A stretch of DNA of 64,000 bases from JABDMD01 sp965203475 (lineage in GTDB: Bacteria; Pseudomonadota; Gammaproteobacteria; UBA4575). The DNA lies in the NCBI GenBank assembly GCA_965203475.1, contig OZ241890.1, forward strand, positions 806,001 through 870,000, read 5' to 3'. Below, one piece after another: positions 18,043-27,605 of the stretch. Both the position numbers and the translations under genes were made by a program. The notes beneath the pieces were generated by a model. It worked only from the letters and a program-made list of their open reading frames with translations, had not been told where the DNA came from and searched no databases. Position 1 is the first letter of the stretch, and each line of letters starts with the position of its first letter.

Positions 18043-18615
18043 CTATCCGTTCAGATTGATTATATAAGAAGTAATGGGCAAGGCACTGGCATTATCAAAT
18101 GTTGCACCGGCCTCAACACCAATTTTGGCAATATTTTTTGCAGAATAATCCAGGCTGTAACTTGCATACATTGCACCAAGTGCAACATCACCACCTGAGC
18201 CTATGGCCCAAAATTTTGAATACTCAAACACTTCTCGTAATGAAAAAACAGCAAATATTCCACTTGAGTTTACAATCAAAGTATCGATGCGAGAAGACTC
18301 ATATGGGTCATCATCTTCATCTTTAGGGTTTAAATAATATTCATCCTTAAGAATAGGATGCAATTTTCGGAAAGATTCGAAGATGCTTAATTGGCTAGAA
18401 AAGTCTAATTCCTCACCATGTTTTTCTAAAACACTCTGCATCACAATATGATGTGCAGCACTACCTACAATGCCAAAGAAATTATCTTTGTAAGCGTAAA
18501 TTTTGTCGTGAGTTTGATCGAACTCACAAGACTGCTTAACATCACCAAACGTTGTTAGTGTATCTGCTGCAATACACGCTTTACCATTCTTTTTAACTGC
18601 AACAACTGTAGACAT
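18043..18615 (-). CDS. HslV-like Ntn-hydrolase (20S proteasome beta family)
   Basis: A 190-residue protein resembling HslV/proteasome beta subunits. The start MSTVVAVKKNGKACIAADTL aligns with the mature HslV N-terminus. After Met removal the nucleophile would be Ser2, or Thr3, instead of the usual Thr1. Other expected residues are present: AADT (Asp17 equivalent), HDKIYAY (Lys33 equivalent) and the GSGGDVALGAMYA loop. A DEDDDPYESS acidic insert lies mid-protein. No hslU is nearby. It sits between ribD and ribE with 2-base spacings and so is co-transcribed with riboflavin genes. The substrate is unknown, and it could be a self-compartmentalising peptidase of a family separate from HslV. Confidence 0.75.
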   Translation of the reverse strand: MSTVVAVKKNGKACIAADTLTTFGDVKQSCEFDQTHDKIYAYKDNFFGIVGSAAHHIVMQSVLEKHGEELDFSSQLSIFESFRKLHPILKDEYYLNPKDEDDDPYESSRIDTLIVNSSGIFAVFSLREVFEYSKFWAIGSGGDVALGAMYASYSLDYSAKNIAKIGVEAGATFDNASALPITSYIINLNG

Positions 18616-18617
18616 CG

Positions 18618-19733
18618 TTAAATTTTAGGTTTTGCGATTAATTTAATATCAGATCCAATTTTATTTATGGATTTTATTTCTAGATTTAAACATTCATTCA
18701 TTTTATAAATAGGATTTATTTTTGCTAGATTGTATTCAGAATTCCCTATAATCTGAGGGGCGATGTATACGATCCACTCGTCTACGTGCTGATTTTTTAA
18801 TAAATTTCCGACAAGCGTGTTGCCAGCCTCAACAAGTACTTCGTTTATTTCTCGTTTTGCTAATTCTTCTAACACAAATGCAACATCAATTCCTTTGTCA
18901 GAATTTTTACAGCTAATCACCTGTACATTATTGTTAGTTAACTGATTAATCTTATTTTTATCTTGACTAGCTGTAAAAATTATATTGTCTCCCGCTTGGT
19001 TCAAAACATTAGCAGTTTCAGCTATTCTAAGCTTGGTGTCTAAAATTATACGTATCGGTTGTTGTACGTTAGATTTACAATTTAATTCTTGTTTTGTCAG
19101 TCGAACTGTTAAACGAGGGTCATCATTAATAATTGTTTCAATACCAGTTAGGATTGCGCAACTTCTAGCTCGCAATTTTTGCACATCATTTCTTGCTTCT
19201 TTACCAGTGATCCATTTGCTCTCTCCAGTAGACAATGCCGTTTTGCCATCCAAGCTGATGGCTGATTTCACAGTAACGAAAGGTTTGTTTGACACTACCC
19301 TTTTAATAAAACCTTTGTTTAAGTTTGCAGCTTCAGCCGCTAATGTATTGCAATCTACTCTTATATTCGCGTCTTTTAATGTTTGTAATCCTTTCCCATT
19401 TACGATTGGATTAGGGTCTTGCATAGCACAAACAACACGAGAAACTTTGGCTGAAATTAATGCGTCTGTGCATGCTGGAGTTTTACCCTCATGAGCACAG
19501 GGCTCTAAAGAGACATAGGCTGTTGCATTTGCTGGATTTTCACTAGTACTATTTAATGCTTCGATTTCAGCATGAGCTTCACCCGCTGCCTTATGAAATC
19601 CTTTGCCGATGATTTCGCCGTCTTTTACCAACACACAACCGACTCTTGGATTTTTGCGAACTGTATATAAACCCTTGTAGGCCAACCGGATGGCTTCTGC
19701 CATATATGCTTGGTCATTCATAACAAGCAGCAT
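18618..19733 (-). CDS. ribD: Bifunctional riboflavin deaminase/reductase RibD
   Basis: Catalyses the second and third steps of riboflavin synthesis. It has 371 residues. The N-terminal CMP/dCMP deaminase-type domain (1-145) has the zinc motifs HAEIEAL and PCAHEGKTPAC. The C-terminal reductase domain has KPFVTVKSAISLDGKTA, the nucleotide-binding region and VLVEAGNTLVGNLL. A second ATG at 19721 is the more family-like start (MNDQAYMAEAIRLA). I see no FMN riboswitch in the 21 bases separating it from nrdR. Confidence 0.95.
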   Translation of the reverse strand: MLLVMNDQAYMAEAIRLAYKGLYTVRKNPRVGCVLVKDGEIIGKGFHKAAGEAHAEIEALNSTSENPANATAYVSLEPCAHEGKTPACTDALISAKVSRVVCAMQDPNPIVNGKGLQTLKDANIRVDCNTLAAEAANLNKGFIKRVVSNKPFVTVKSAISLDGKTALSTGESKWITGKEARNDVQKLRARSCAILTGIETIINDDPRLTVRLTKQELNCKSNVQQPIRIILDTKLRIAETANVLNQAGDNIIFTASQDKNKINQLTNNNVQVISCKNSDKGIDVAFVLEELAKREINEVLVEAGNTLVGNLLKNQHVDEWIVYIAPQIIGNSEYNLAKINPIYKMNECLNLEIKSINKIGSDIKLIAKPKI

Positions 19734-19754
19734 CGTTGATTTTAGTCTGAAAGA

Positions 19755-20273
19755 CTAGTGTTTACTTTTATCGATATCGTCCGAAATTAGAGATAACTGG
19801 CTGCGTAACATCTCAGGTGTTAAATCTTTTTCAACCCGATCAATAATCTCGCGAAACGCTTGTATGTCTTCAAAGCTACTGTATACAGACGCGAATCTAA
19901 CATAAGCTACTTGATCGAGTGTACGCAATTCTTGCATTACCCATTCCCCAATAGCTTTGGCGGGAATTTCTCTTTCCCCTACTCCCATGGCTTTATTAGA
20001 AATACGACGTATCGTTGCATCGATAAGTTCTGTAGCAACAGGTCTTTTTTCACAAGCTAACGTAATGCCTTTGCATAGCTTTTCTTCATTAAAGGGCTCA
20101 CGACGGCCATCTCGTTTTACGACTCTAGGTAAATTTTTTTCAGCACCTTCAAACGTTGTGAATCTTTCTTTACACGAAATGCATTCTCGACGTCTTCTAA
20201 CCTGAGTGCCTTCGCTCGCTAAACGTGAGTCCACAACTTTCGTCTCTTCAGACTGGCAAAAGGGACAACGCAT
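19755..20273 (-). CDS. nrdR: Transcriptional repressor NrdR
   Basis: A 172-residue zinc-ribbon and ATP-cone repressor of ribonucleotide reductase genes that senses ATP and dATP. The N-terminal ribbon is MRCPFCQSEETKVVDSRL with the second Cys pair in CISCKERF, and VVKRDGRREPF opens the ATP-cone. The YVRFASVYSSFEDIQAF motif is intact. It lies between glyA and ribD, the standard gammaproteobacterial context. Confidence 0.97.
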   Translation of the reverse strand: MRCPFCQSEETKVVDSRLASEGTQVRRRRECISCKERFTTFEGAEKNLPRVVKRDGRREPFNEEKLCKGITLACEKRPVATELIDATIRRISNKAMGVGEREIPAKAIGEWVMQELRTLDQVAYVRFASVYSSFEDIQAFREIIDRVEKDLTPEMLRSQLSLISDDIDKSKH

Positions 20274-20301
20274 TAGTAAATGCTAATTAGAAATGATGTG
20301 A

Positions 20302-21582
20302 TTAGGCAACGGCTTGTTGCTCAGCACCTGCACGATATACTGGAAATCGTTTGCAAAGATCTAATACTTGCCCTTTCACGCGCTCAATGGTTTGTTCATT
20401 TTCTAAATCATCCAATATATCGCACATCCAATTAACGAGCTCTTTACATTCAGCCTCTTGAAACCCACGGGTTGTAGCCGCAGGAGTTCCAATGCGTAAT
20501 CCACTGGTTACAAATGGCGATTGAGGATCATTTGGGACAGTATTCTTATTTACCGTAATATTCGCTTTACCGAGTGCAGCATCAGCGTCTTTCCCAGTAA
20601 TTCCTTTATCAATAAGGTCGACAAGGAATAAATGGTCATCAGTTCCTCCCGATACAATTTTGTATCCTCGACTGATGAATTGTTCAGCCATTGCCTTAGC
20701 ATTATTTAATACCTGCTTTTGGTACTCTTTAAACTCTGGCTGTAAGGCCTCTAGAAAGGCAACCGCTTTAGCTGCGATGACATGCATCAATGGACCACCT
20801 TGAGAGCCTGGGAACACCATGGAATTTAATTTCTTGGTAATTTCTTCATTTTCTCGAGCGAGAATGATACCGCCGCGAGGGCCACGTAAGGTTTTATGGG
20901 TAGTTGAAGTAACAACATCGGCAATAGGCACAGGATTGGGATACAAACCCGCCGCAATAAGGCCAGAAACATGTGCCATATCCACAAAAAATAATGCGCC
21001 AACAGCATCACATATATCTCTGAATCGTTGCCAATCCCATACACGAGAGTAAGCCGAAAAACCGGCAACAATCATTTTGGGTTTGTGTTCTTTGGCCAAA
21101 CGTTCAACTTCATCATAATCAACTTCACCCGTATCTGGGTTTAACCCATATTGAACAGCATTAAAAATTTTTCCAGAGAAGTTCACGGGACAGCCATGAG
21201 TTAAATGCCCACCATGCGATAAGGCAAGCCCCATGATTGTGTCATGAGGTTCCAATAATGCTAAATAAACAGCAGCATTCGCTTGTGAACCCGAATGAGG
21301 TTGTACATTTGCATAATCAGCATCAAATAATTCTTTCAGGCGATCAATCGCGAGTTGTTCAGCAATATCCACATATTCACAGCCACCATAGTAGCGTTTT
21401 GAAGGGTAACCCTCAGCATACTTATTCGTTAAAACAGAGCCTTGAGCCTCCATTATTCGTGGGCTGGTGTAATTCTCAGAAGCAATTAATTCCACATGTT
21501 CTTCTTGGCGACGAATTTCAGATTGAATGGCATCAGTAAGTTCCTTATCAAAATTTGCAATTGACATGTCTGCTGTAAACAT
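20302..21582 (-). CDS. glyA: Serine hydroxymethyltransferase
   Basis: A PLP enzyme interconverting serine and glycine with tetrahydrofolate. It has 426 residues. The PLP-lysine motif is VVTSTTHKTLRGPRGG, and ELIASENYTSPRIMEAQGS and KRYYGGCEYVD are as expected. The ATG at 21582 is supported by an AGGAG ribosome site nine bases upstream, so I prefer it to the internal MSIANFDKEL start. I looked for a glycine riboswitch in the 200 bases upstream and did not see one. Confidence 0.97.
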   Translation of the reverse strand: MFTADMSIANFDKELTDAIQSEIRRQEEHVELIASENYTSPRIMEAQGSVLTNKYAEGYPSKRYYGGCEYVDIAEQLAIDRLKELFDADYANVQPHSGSQANAAVYLALLEPHDTIMGLALSHGGHLTHGCPVNFSGKIFNAVQYGLNPDTGEVDYDEVERLAKEHKPKMIVAGFSAYSRVWDWQRFRDICDAVGALFFVDMAHVSGLIAAGLYPNPVPIADVVTSTTHKTLRGPRGGIILARENEEITKKLNSMVFPGSQGGPLMHVIAAKAVAFLEALQPEFKEYQKQVLNNAKAMAEQFISRGYKIVSGGTDDHLFLVDLIDKGITGKDADAALGKANITVNKNTVPNDPQSPFVTSGLRIGTPAATTRGFQEAECKELVNWMCDILDDLENEQTIERVKGQVLDLCKRFPVYRAGAEQQAVA

Positions 21583-21798
21583 TGCGGTTCTCCTACCTGG
21601 TAATTTTGATTAGAAGTGAAATTGAGCTATAAAGTATAGCGCAAATAAATCCCACAAAAATTGGAAAATATAGGTATTTTTCAAGGATTTACTGGAATTT
21701 TTGAAGCATCCTCATACCATTGGGGGGAATAGACTGCATAGGTTTGAACGTAATCGTTCAAAGTCGGTAATAGGCAGAAATTATTTTGGATTACAGGT

Positions 21799-22389
21799 TT
21801 AGAATTTAAATTTGAATTCTGTAGATAAGAAATCAATATCCGAGGCTTCCATTTGATAGCGCTCCCATTCGGCACTTATCTGGAAACGTGCATTCAAATC
21901 GTAATTAGCTCCTAATCCATAGAAAATATCTGTTCCTTCAGATCGGTCAAATTCATCAATATCTTTGGTAAATGAACGGGTCGTGGTTTCCCAATTAAAA
22001 ATTCCACCCTTCATATAGAAAGTACCACTATCTGTTACGTTGTAACTACTAATTCCTGATAAAAACAAAGCATTGGAATCAAAATCCTCGATTGTTGCAT
22101 CAGGAAACCAGAGCGAAGAACCAGCAAACATATCGTCCACTCCAAAGGCTAGGTCATCTTGATATTCAAGCTCAAGCGAAAAATACTTATTAGGACTATA
22201 GCCACCAAATAAAGAAAAACTGGTTTCAGTATTTTCATCAATATTTAACTGATGACTATTAGAAATACTGTATAAGTCTGGAATTGCACGAAGTTCGATG
22301 GAGTCGGCGCCAAGATACCAATCCGCATGTGCTGCGTTAGAAAACAGTACTACAAGCAAAATTATTAAATACATCCTCATTTTTTGCAT
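21799..22389 (-). CDS. Small outer-membrane beta-barrel protein
   Basis: A 196-residue protein with a clear signal peptide (hydrophobic core YLIILLVVLFSNAAHA). After it come alternating amphipathic strands such as FSLFGGYSPNKYFSLELEYQ and FYGLGANYDLNARFQISAEW, ending in Phe (STEFKFKF). This is the pattern of OmpA/OmpW-like eight-stranded barrels, with C-terminal Phe for Bam recognition. The function is unknown. It lies between the glyA and purL genes on the same strand, with about 170 bases of non-coding sequence on the purL side. Confidence 0.75.
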   Translation of the reverse strand: MQKMRMYLIILLVVLFSNAAHADWYLGADSIELRAIPDLYSISNSHQLNIDENTETSFSLFGGYSPNKYFSLELEYQDDLAFGVDDMFAGSSLWFPDATIEDFDSNALFLSGISSYNVTDSGTFYMKGGIFNWETTTRSFTKDIDEFDRSEGTDIFYGLGANYDLNARFQISAEWERYQMEASDIDFLSTEFKFKF

Positions 22390-22562
22390 GTCTACACCCG
22401 CTCCATGAGAACATTAATTATATTGCTTTTATGAATCATTTTGCACATGAAAACATACTATCTAGAAGAAATTAATGTTTTACGACAGCAAAATTAGCCC
22501 GATTGTTCCAAAATTTTTACCGTTCATTTGACCTGATAACAATTACCAATTAAGCAAATAAA

Positions 22563-25500
22563 TCAATTTAACCAGACTCTCGCATTTTGAAATAACCGCA
22601 TCCACGGTCCGTTTTCTTGCCATTCTGAAGGGTGCCATGAATATTGAACCGTTCGAAATAAGCGTTCGGGATGGGGCATCATAATGGTAAATCTTCCATC
22701 CATATTACAAAAAGCAGTCACTCCTTGGGGAGATCCATTAGGATTAAATGGATATTTTTCTGATATTTGCAGATTATTATTAATGTAATTCATAGCAATG
22801 AGCTTATGTTCTCGTAAATCGTCTAGAGATTTTTTGTCGATATCTACCCGCCCTTCCCCATGTGCAACGGCAATGGGCAATACAGATCCCTGCATACCCT
22901 CGAACCAAATGGATTTCGATTCTTGAATCTCAACTAAAACTAATCTTGCTTCAAATTGCTCCGATAAATTTCGTACAAACCGAGGCCAATGATTGGTTCC
23001 TGGAATAAGTTCCTGTAGTTGCGACAACATTTGGCAACCATTACAGACCCCTAAAGCCAATACATCCTGACGATTAAAATATGTAGAAAATTCGTCCCTT
23101 AAATAAGAATTAAACAAGATGGATTTGGCCCAACCACCACCTGCGCCCAATACATCTCCATAAGAAAATCCCCCGCATGCCACTAACGCATTAAACTCCG
23201 ACAAGTGTTGTCTCTTATGGATTAAATCCGTCATATGAACATCAATCGCATCAAATCCAGCATTATCAAATGCAGCTGCCATTTCTACATGGCCATTTAC
23301 CCCCTGCTCTCTTAACACTGCAATTTTTGGATTAACCCCGGTATTTATATAGGGCGCAGAAATATTTTCATTCAAATCAAAAGTCAGATGCACGCGTAAA
23401 CCTGGGTTTTGCTCATCGGTTGTTGCTTCTAATTCTTCATCTGCGCATTGCTTGTTATCTCGAAGCGACTGAATTGAATGGCTCGTACTTGCCCAAAGTT
23501 TTAATAATTCAATCCATTTATTTTCATAAACAATTTTATCGTCATGGAAAATACTTAATTGAGTACCTTTGTTTGGAGTACCAATTTTATATGTGATGAG
23601 ATCTAATCTGTGCTTACTCATTAAACCCATTACTTCATCGAAATCATTAGCATCAATTTGTATGACTACACCTAATTCTTCCGAAAACATACTTGAAATT
23701 ACATCCTCTCCTAGATCATCTAAATGAATATCAATCCCAACATGGCTTGCAAAACTCATTTCACAAAGTGTAGTGAACAATCCGCCATCAGAGCGATCGT
23801 GATACGCATGTAATAAATTTTTTGACTTAAGTTCTTTGACTGCACTAAATAAATAAGTGAGTAACTCTAGATTACTGCTGCCTGGATAATCATTTCCAAG
23901 CTGAGAATATACTTGTGCTAAGCAAGAACCACCTAAACGATTTTTCTTACAGCCTAAATCTATTAGTAACAAGCAAGAACTTGCTAAATTAGAATTCAAT
24001 TGTGGAGTTAATGTTTGTCGAATATCTTTTACTGGCGCAAAAGCCGACACGATTAATGATAGTGGCGCCGTAACCGCCTTATCTTCACCGTTATCCTTCC
24101 AAACACTTTTCATGGATAAGGAATCTTTTCCAACAGGAACCGCAATCCCAAGCGTGTCACAAAGTTCTTTACTGGCTGTTTGTACTGTCGCAAATAAATT
24201 TTCATCTTCAGCATCATTACCAATTGCTGCCATCCAATTAGCAGAAAGTCGAATATCAGAAAGACTTTGAACATCGGCAGCAATAATGTTTGTAATGGCT
24301 TCGCCAATCGCCATGCGAGCCGATGCAGGACCAGAGAGTATCGCTAATGGTGTTCGCTCACCCATCGACATGGCTTCTCCGGTATACCCCTTGTAATCAC
24401 TACAAGTCACGGCGACATCTGCAACAGGAATTTGCCATGGCCCAACCAGTTGATCACGAGCCACGAGTCCGGTTATTGTTCTATCACTAATGGTGATTAA
24501 AAAATTCTTCGATGCAACAGTGGGTAATGTAAGAACCCGTTCTACAGCTTTAGTTAGAGAAATTTTTGAAGTATCTAGCGGTGTTCTTTTTACTTTTAGC
24601 GATTGAGCTTCTCGACTCATTTTTGGTGTCTTGCCCAATATCACATGCATAGGTAAGTCAATTGGATAGGTATTAAATGCGCTGTCGCTAACTGTAAGCT
24701 GTTTTTTCTGCATACTATGACCAATAACCGCATACGGACAACGTTCACGCCTACAAAAATTTTCAAATACTGGTAATTTTTCTTTTTTAACAGCTACTAC
24801 ATAACGTTCTTGAGCTTCGTTGCACCAAATCTCTTTTGGAGACATGCCGGGCTCTGCATTAGGTACATCTCTTAATTCAAATAATCCTCCTAGATTTGCA
24901 TCATGAATTAATTCTGGAATTGCATTGGATAGTCCACCTGCTCCCACATCATGTATTGAGATAATTGGGGTTTCATCGCCGAGGGCAACGCATTGCTCAA
25001 TCACTTCCTGGCAACGACGTTGCATTTCCGCATTACTACGTTGAACAGAAGCAAAGTCCAGCTCTTCACTACTGGTACCGCTATCCATGGATGAAGCAGC
25101 ACCGCCGCCCAATCCAATTAACATCGCGGGACCACCCAGTACAATAATAGGCGTGTCTGGTGGAAATTTTTCTTTTAATACGTGCTCTGTTCTAACATTC
25201 CCAAGGCCTCCTGCAATCATGATGGGTTTGTGGTAACCGCGCACATCTGTACGATCTTGTTTCTCAGATGCATCCACTTCTAGTGTCCTAAAATAACCCA
25301 AAATATTTGGGCGACCGAATTCATTATTAAATGATGCAGCTCCTAAGGGCGCTTCAATCATAATGTTTAGTGCAGAAACAATCCTGTCAGGTTTTCCGTA
25401 ATCGAATTCCCATGGTTGAAAATTTCCAGGTAATCGTAAATTAGAAACCGAAAACCCACACAACCCTGCTTTAGGTTTTCCGCCTTTACCCACTGCACCT

Positions 25501-26450
25501 TCATCGCGAATTTCTCCGCCGGAACCCGTTGCAGCACCGGGGTGTGGCGAAATTGCAGTGGGGTGATTATGCGTTTCTACTTTCATTAATACATGCACAT
25601 CTTCTTTCACATAGGAATACTGTTTGGATGTAGGATCCACTTGAAAACGTGTAGCGTTATGGCCTTTAATTACTGCTGCATTGTCACTGTAGGCTGAAAG
25701 AATATTTTCTGGGGTACAATTAAATGTTTCTTTAATCATTCCAAAAAGAGTTTTATTTTGATTTTCTCCATCAATTTTCCAGTTTGCATTGAACACTTTA
25801 TGCCTACAATGTTCTGAGTTTGCTTGTGCAAACATCATTAATTCAACATCAGTAGGTGAGCGATTCAGTTTTTGGTAGTGCCTAACAAGATAATCGATTT
25901 CATCCTCTGCAAGTGCTAGTCCCATTTTCTGGTTTGCTTTTTGTAAGGCTAAAGTGGGGTTAGAATTTATATCTATAGTGACAAGTTCTCTTTTTGCATC
26001 TTCATCAAATACAGCTTCAAACTCTTTTGGCTCAAAACAAACCGATTCCGTCATGCGGTCGTGTAAAAAATTAATAATTTTTAATTTCTCTGTTTTATCT
26101 AATACATCATTTTGATCAATTAGATAATGAATCCCGCGTTCTACTCTAGAAATATTTGTTAAACCACAATTATGTAGAATGTCTGTAGCTTTTGAGGACC
26201 ATGGAGAAATCGTTCCAAATCGAGGCAAAATAAACATTGAATTTTGCGTTGTTTTGATTGCCTCATCTGATTCACAGTTCAAAAGAGAAAGCAGCATGGC
26301 TAGCTCTTCACTACTTGAAGTTTTACCGTCAAGCAGATAAATAAAATTTGCTTGAAGCCCTTTAACTTTAGAGGAAATGTTTTGAAGTGCTTGAACGAAG
26401 GCTTTAGATCGGAAATCAGAAAATACCGTTCCGCCCTCTAAATTAAGCAT
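22563..26450 (-). CDS. purL: Phosphoribosylformylglycinamidine synthase
   Basis: A purine biosynthesis enzyme converting FGAR to FGAM with glutamine and ATP. It has 1295 residues, the large fused form of gammaproteobacteria. In order: an N-terminal PurS-like domain, the linker and two AIRS-type synthetase halves (MKVETHNHPTAISPHPGA, PIISIHDVGAGGLSNAIPEL, ISDRTITGLVARDQLVGPWQ), then a class I glutamine amidotransferase with nucleophile Cys in LGVCNGCQMLSQL and a terminal MMPHPERLFR. Transcribed away from ssrA, it marks the last core gene before the accessory region. Confidence 0.97.
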   Translation of the reverse strand: MLNLEGGTVFSDFRSKAFVQALQNISSKVKGLQANFIYLLDGKTSSSEELAMLLSLLNCESDEAIKTTQNSMFILPRFGTISPWSSKATDILHNCGLTNISRVERGIHYLIDQNDVLDKTEKLKIINFLHDRMTESVCFEPKEFEAVFDEDAKRELVTIDINSNPTLALQKANQKMGLALAEDEIDYLVRHYQKLNRSPTDVELMMFAQANSEHCRHKVFNANWKIDGENQNKTLFGMIKETFNCTPENILSAYSDNAAVIKGHNATRFQVDPTSKQYSYVKEDVHVLMKVETHNHPTAISPHPGAATGSGGEIRDEGAVGKGGKPKAGLCGFSVSNLRLPGNFQPWEFDYGKPDRIVSALNIMIEAPLGAASFNNEFGRPNILGYFRTLEVDASEKQDRTDVRGYHKPIMIAGGLGNVRTEHVLKEKFPPDTPIIVLGGPAMLIGLGGGAASSMDSGTSSEELDFASVQRSNAEMQRRCQEVIEQCVALGDETPIISIHDVGAGGLSNAIPELIHDANLGGLFELRDVPNAEPGMSPKEIWCNEAQERYVVAVKKEKLPVFENFCRRERCPYAVIGHSMQKKQLTVSDSAFNTYPIDLPMHVILGKTPKMSREAQSLKVKRTPLDTSKISLTKAVERVLTLPTVASKNFLITISDRTITGLVARDQLVGPWQIPVADVAVTCSDYKGYTGEAMSMGERTPLAILSGPASARMAIGEAITNIIAADVQSLSDIRLSANWMAAIGNDAEDENLFATVQTASKELCDTLGIAVPVGKDSLSMKSVWKDNGEDKAVTAPLSLIVSAFAPVKDIRQTLTPQLNSNLASSCLLLIDLGCKKNRLGGSCLAQVYSQLGNDYPGSSNLELLTYLFSAVKELKSKNLLHAYHDRSDGGLFTTLCEMSFASHVGIDIHLDDLGEDVISSMFSEELGVVIQIDANDFDEVMGLMSKHRLDLITYKIGTPNKGTQLSIFHDDKIVYENKWIELLKLWASTSHSIQSLRDNKQCADEELEATTDEQNPGLRVHLTFDLNENISAPYINTGVNPKIAVLREQGVNGHVEMAAAFDNAGFDAIDVHMTDLIHKRQHLSEFNALVACGGFSYGDVLGAGGGWAKSILFNSYLRDEFSTYFNRQDVLALGVCNGCQMLSQLQELIPGTNHWPRFVRNLSEQFEARLVLVEIQESKSIWFEGMQGSVLPIAVAHGEGRVDIDKKSLDDLREHKLIAMNYINNNLQISEKYPFNPNGSPQGVTAFCNMDGRFTIMMPHPERLFRTVQYSWHPSEWQENGPWMRLFQNARVWLN

Positions 26451-26590
26451 GAAAAAGAAGTGCCTTGAAGCCAGTTAAAGAAAGGCGAAATCATAACTAA
26501 AAAGCACGGTCCAATATATAGATCGTGCGGTTTATCCAGCAATTTATACTTATATATATAGTAAGATTATATATTCATCGTATCGCTCGT

Positions 26591-26946
26591 GGGGGCGACT
26601 CGGTTTCGACGTGGATTACGAAACTTGAGGTGCATGCCGAGGATGTTAGCTACCCTCGTAAAAAATGCTGCAAAATATAGTTGCAAACGATGACAACTAC
26701 GCTCTAGCTGCTTAAAAACCAGTCTATTGCCGTCCGACCAGTTCAGCTTACGGTTCTGACTCGGGCGTAACCTCAGTAAGCTCGTGGTGAAGTATGCCTG
26801 ATGCGGATCCATTAAAACTTTTTCAGGCTCCCCACTGCATGCCCTGTCTGTCGGGAGTGTAGTGGTTAAGTTAAAGATAGACTAAGCATGTAGTACCAAC
26901 GGCAGAGGGTTCGCGGACGCGGGTTCGATTCCCGCCGCCTCCACCA
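26591..26946 (+). ncRNA. ssrA: Transfer-messenger RNA (tmRNA)
   Basis: This rescues stalled ribosomes. The 5' end GGGGGCGACTCGG pairs with CGCCTCC before the 3' ACCA (7-bp acceptor stem), and the T arm carries GGGTTCGATTCCC. The tag frame at 26683-26715 reads ANDDNYALAA then TAA, one residue different from the E. coli tag ANDENYALAA. It is a one-piece tmRNA with encoded CCA. Its 3' end is a known attachment site for integrative elements, and everything immediately downstream here looks like mobile or decayed DNA. Confidence 0.97.
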
Positions 26947-27082
26947 CATCTAGATTTATAGAAGAGAACTATCTTACTCCTATTTAAACCGCTGAATTAG
27001 GTTGTGCACACAACAACCAAATATAATTTTAGTTATAGCTCTCTAAATAGGAACTCCATCAGTTATGGCTCCACTAATTTGA

Positions 27083-27394
27083 ATCCTATCTTCTGGCAAA
27101 ACTTTTTGGCTCACCTTAAAAAAGGGCTCAGAGCCCTTTTTCCCTTTTGGAAAAATAGCGGGTAAACGAACGACGAGCGAGAAACATAATCAAAATTTCA
27201 CATATTCAATTTCTAATCGACAAGCTATTCAATTATTAGAATTGATTACACCGCATCTAAAAACTTATAAGAGCGAAAGAACTGAATTAATATTGAGTGA
27301 CTATATTAAAGTAACTCCGCACAATGGCAAATATTCTGAAGCATTAATACGACAACGAGAAAAATTTATAGAAAAGTTTTTCGCTTTAAATTAG
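27083..27394 (+). pseudogene. C-terminal remnant of a LAGLIDADG-type homing endonuclease
   Basis: An open frame of about 100 codons with no ATG ends at TAG 27392-27394. The readable part contains ISNRQAIQLLELITPHLKTY, then SERTELILSDYIKV and NGKYSEALIRQREKFIEKF. This resembles the C-terminal helical region of LAGLIDADG endonucleases (a R-A--LL--L-PYL-xKK pattern followed by N-GKY---E---RE). The N-terminal catalytic part is missing, and a REP-like palindrome at 27118-27141 occupies the place where it should continue. The assignment is by pattern memory only. Confidence 0.42.
27118..27141. repeat. REP-like perfect palindrome
   Basis: GGGCTC-A-GAGCCC flanked by A and T runs forms a long perfect hairpin. 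It is a symmetrical variant of the repeat with core GGGCTCTGACCCC found further along the region. It lies about 170 bases past ssrA and would work as a terminator on either strand. Confidence 0.7.
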
Positions 27395-27399
27395 CGCAA

Positions 27400-27552
27400 C
27401 CAAATCGATGTAATAATTTTGCGCAAACTTCCGGCGTAGTGTTAAACTTTTTCCGTCTTGAAAACAGCATTATTGTCGAGGATTGGGATGTCGGTCAGCG
27501 ACCTATTCCAGCGATCTTGGTCTATGGAAATTCCATGTTTAATGGTGTTTAG
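27400..27552 (+). pseudogene. C-terminal remnant of a SnoaL-like (NTF2-fold) protein
   Basis: An ATG-less frame ends at TAG 27550-27552 and includes SGVVLNFFRLENSIIVEDWD followed by VGQRPIPAILVYGNSMF. SnoaL-type proteins typically end with an -FRVENGKIVEHWDV-Q-xP- strand and a short NPNGMF-like tail, which this matches well. About two thirds of the protein is absent. It follows the endonuclease fragment within a few bases, so two unrelated gene ends are juxtaposed, a mark of past rearrangement. Confidence 0.45.
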
Positions 27553-27605
27553 CTATAAAATTACAGGAAATAAACTCTGAAAAAATACAGAAAAGAGAAA
27601 ATCTT

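Noticed and set aside
19734..19754. FMN riboswitch upstream of ribD
   Set aside because: The gap is only 21 bases and lacks the conserved RFN elements.
21583..21800. Glycine riboswitch upstream of glyA
   Set aside because: No paired glycine-aptamer motifs are visible; only an ordinary ribosome site is present.
26567..26812. 81-codon minus-strand frame across ssrA
   Set aside because: It lies antisense to tmRNA, whose structure and tag are unambiguous.
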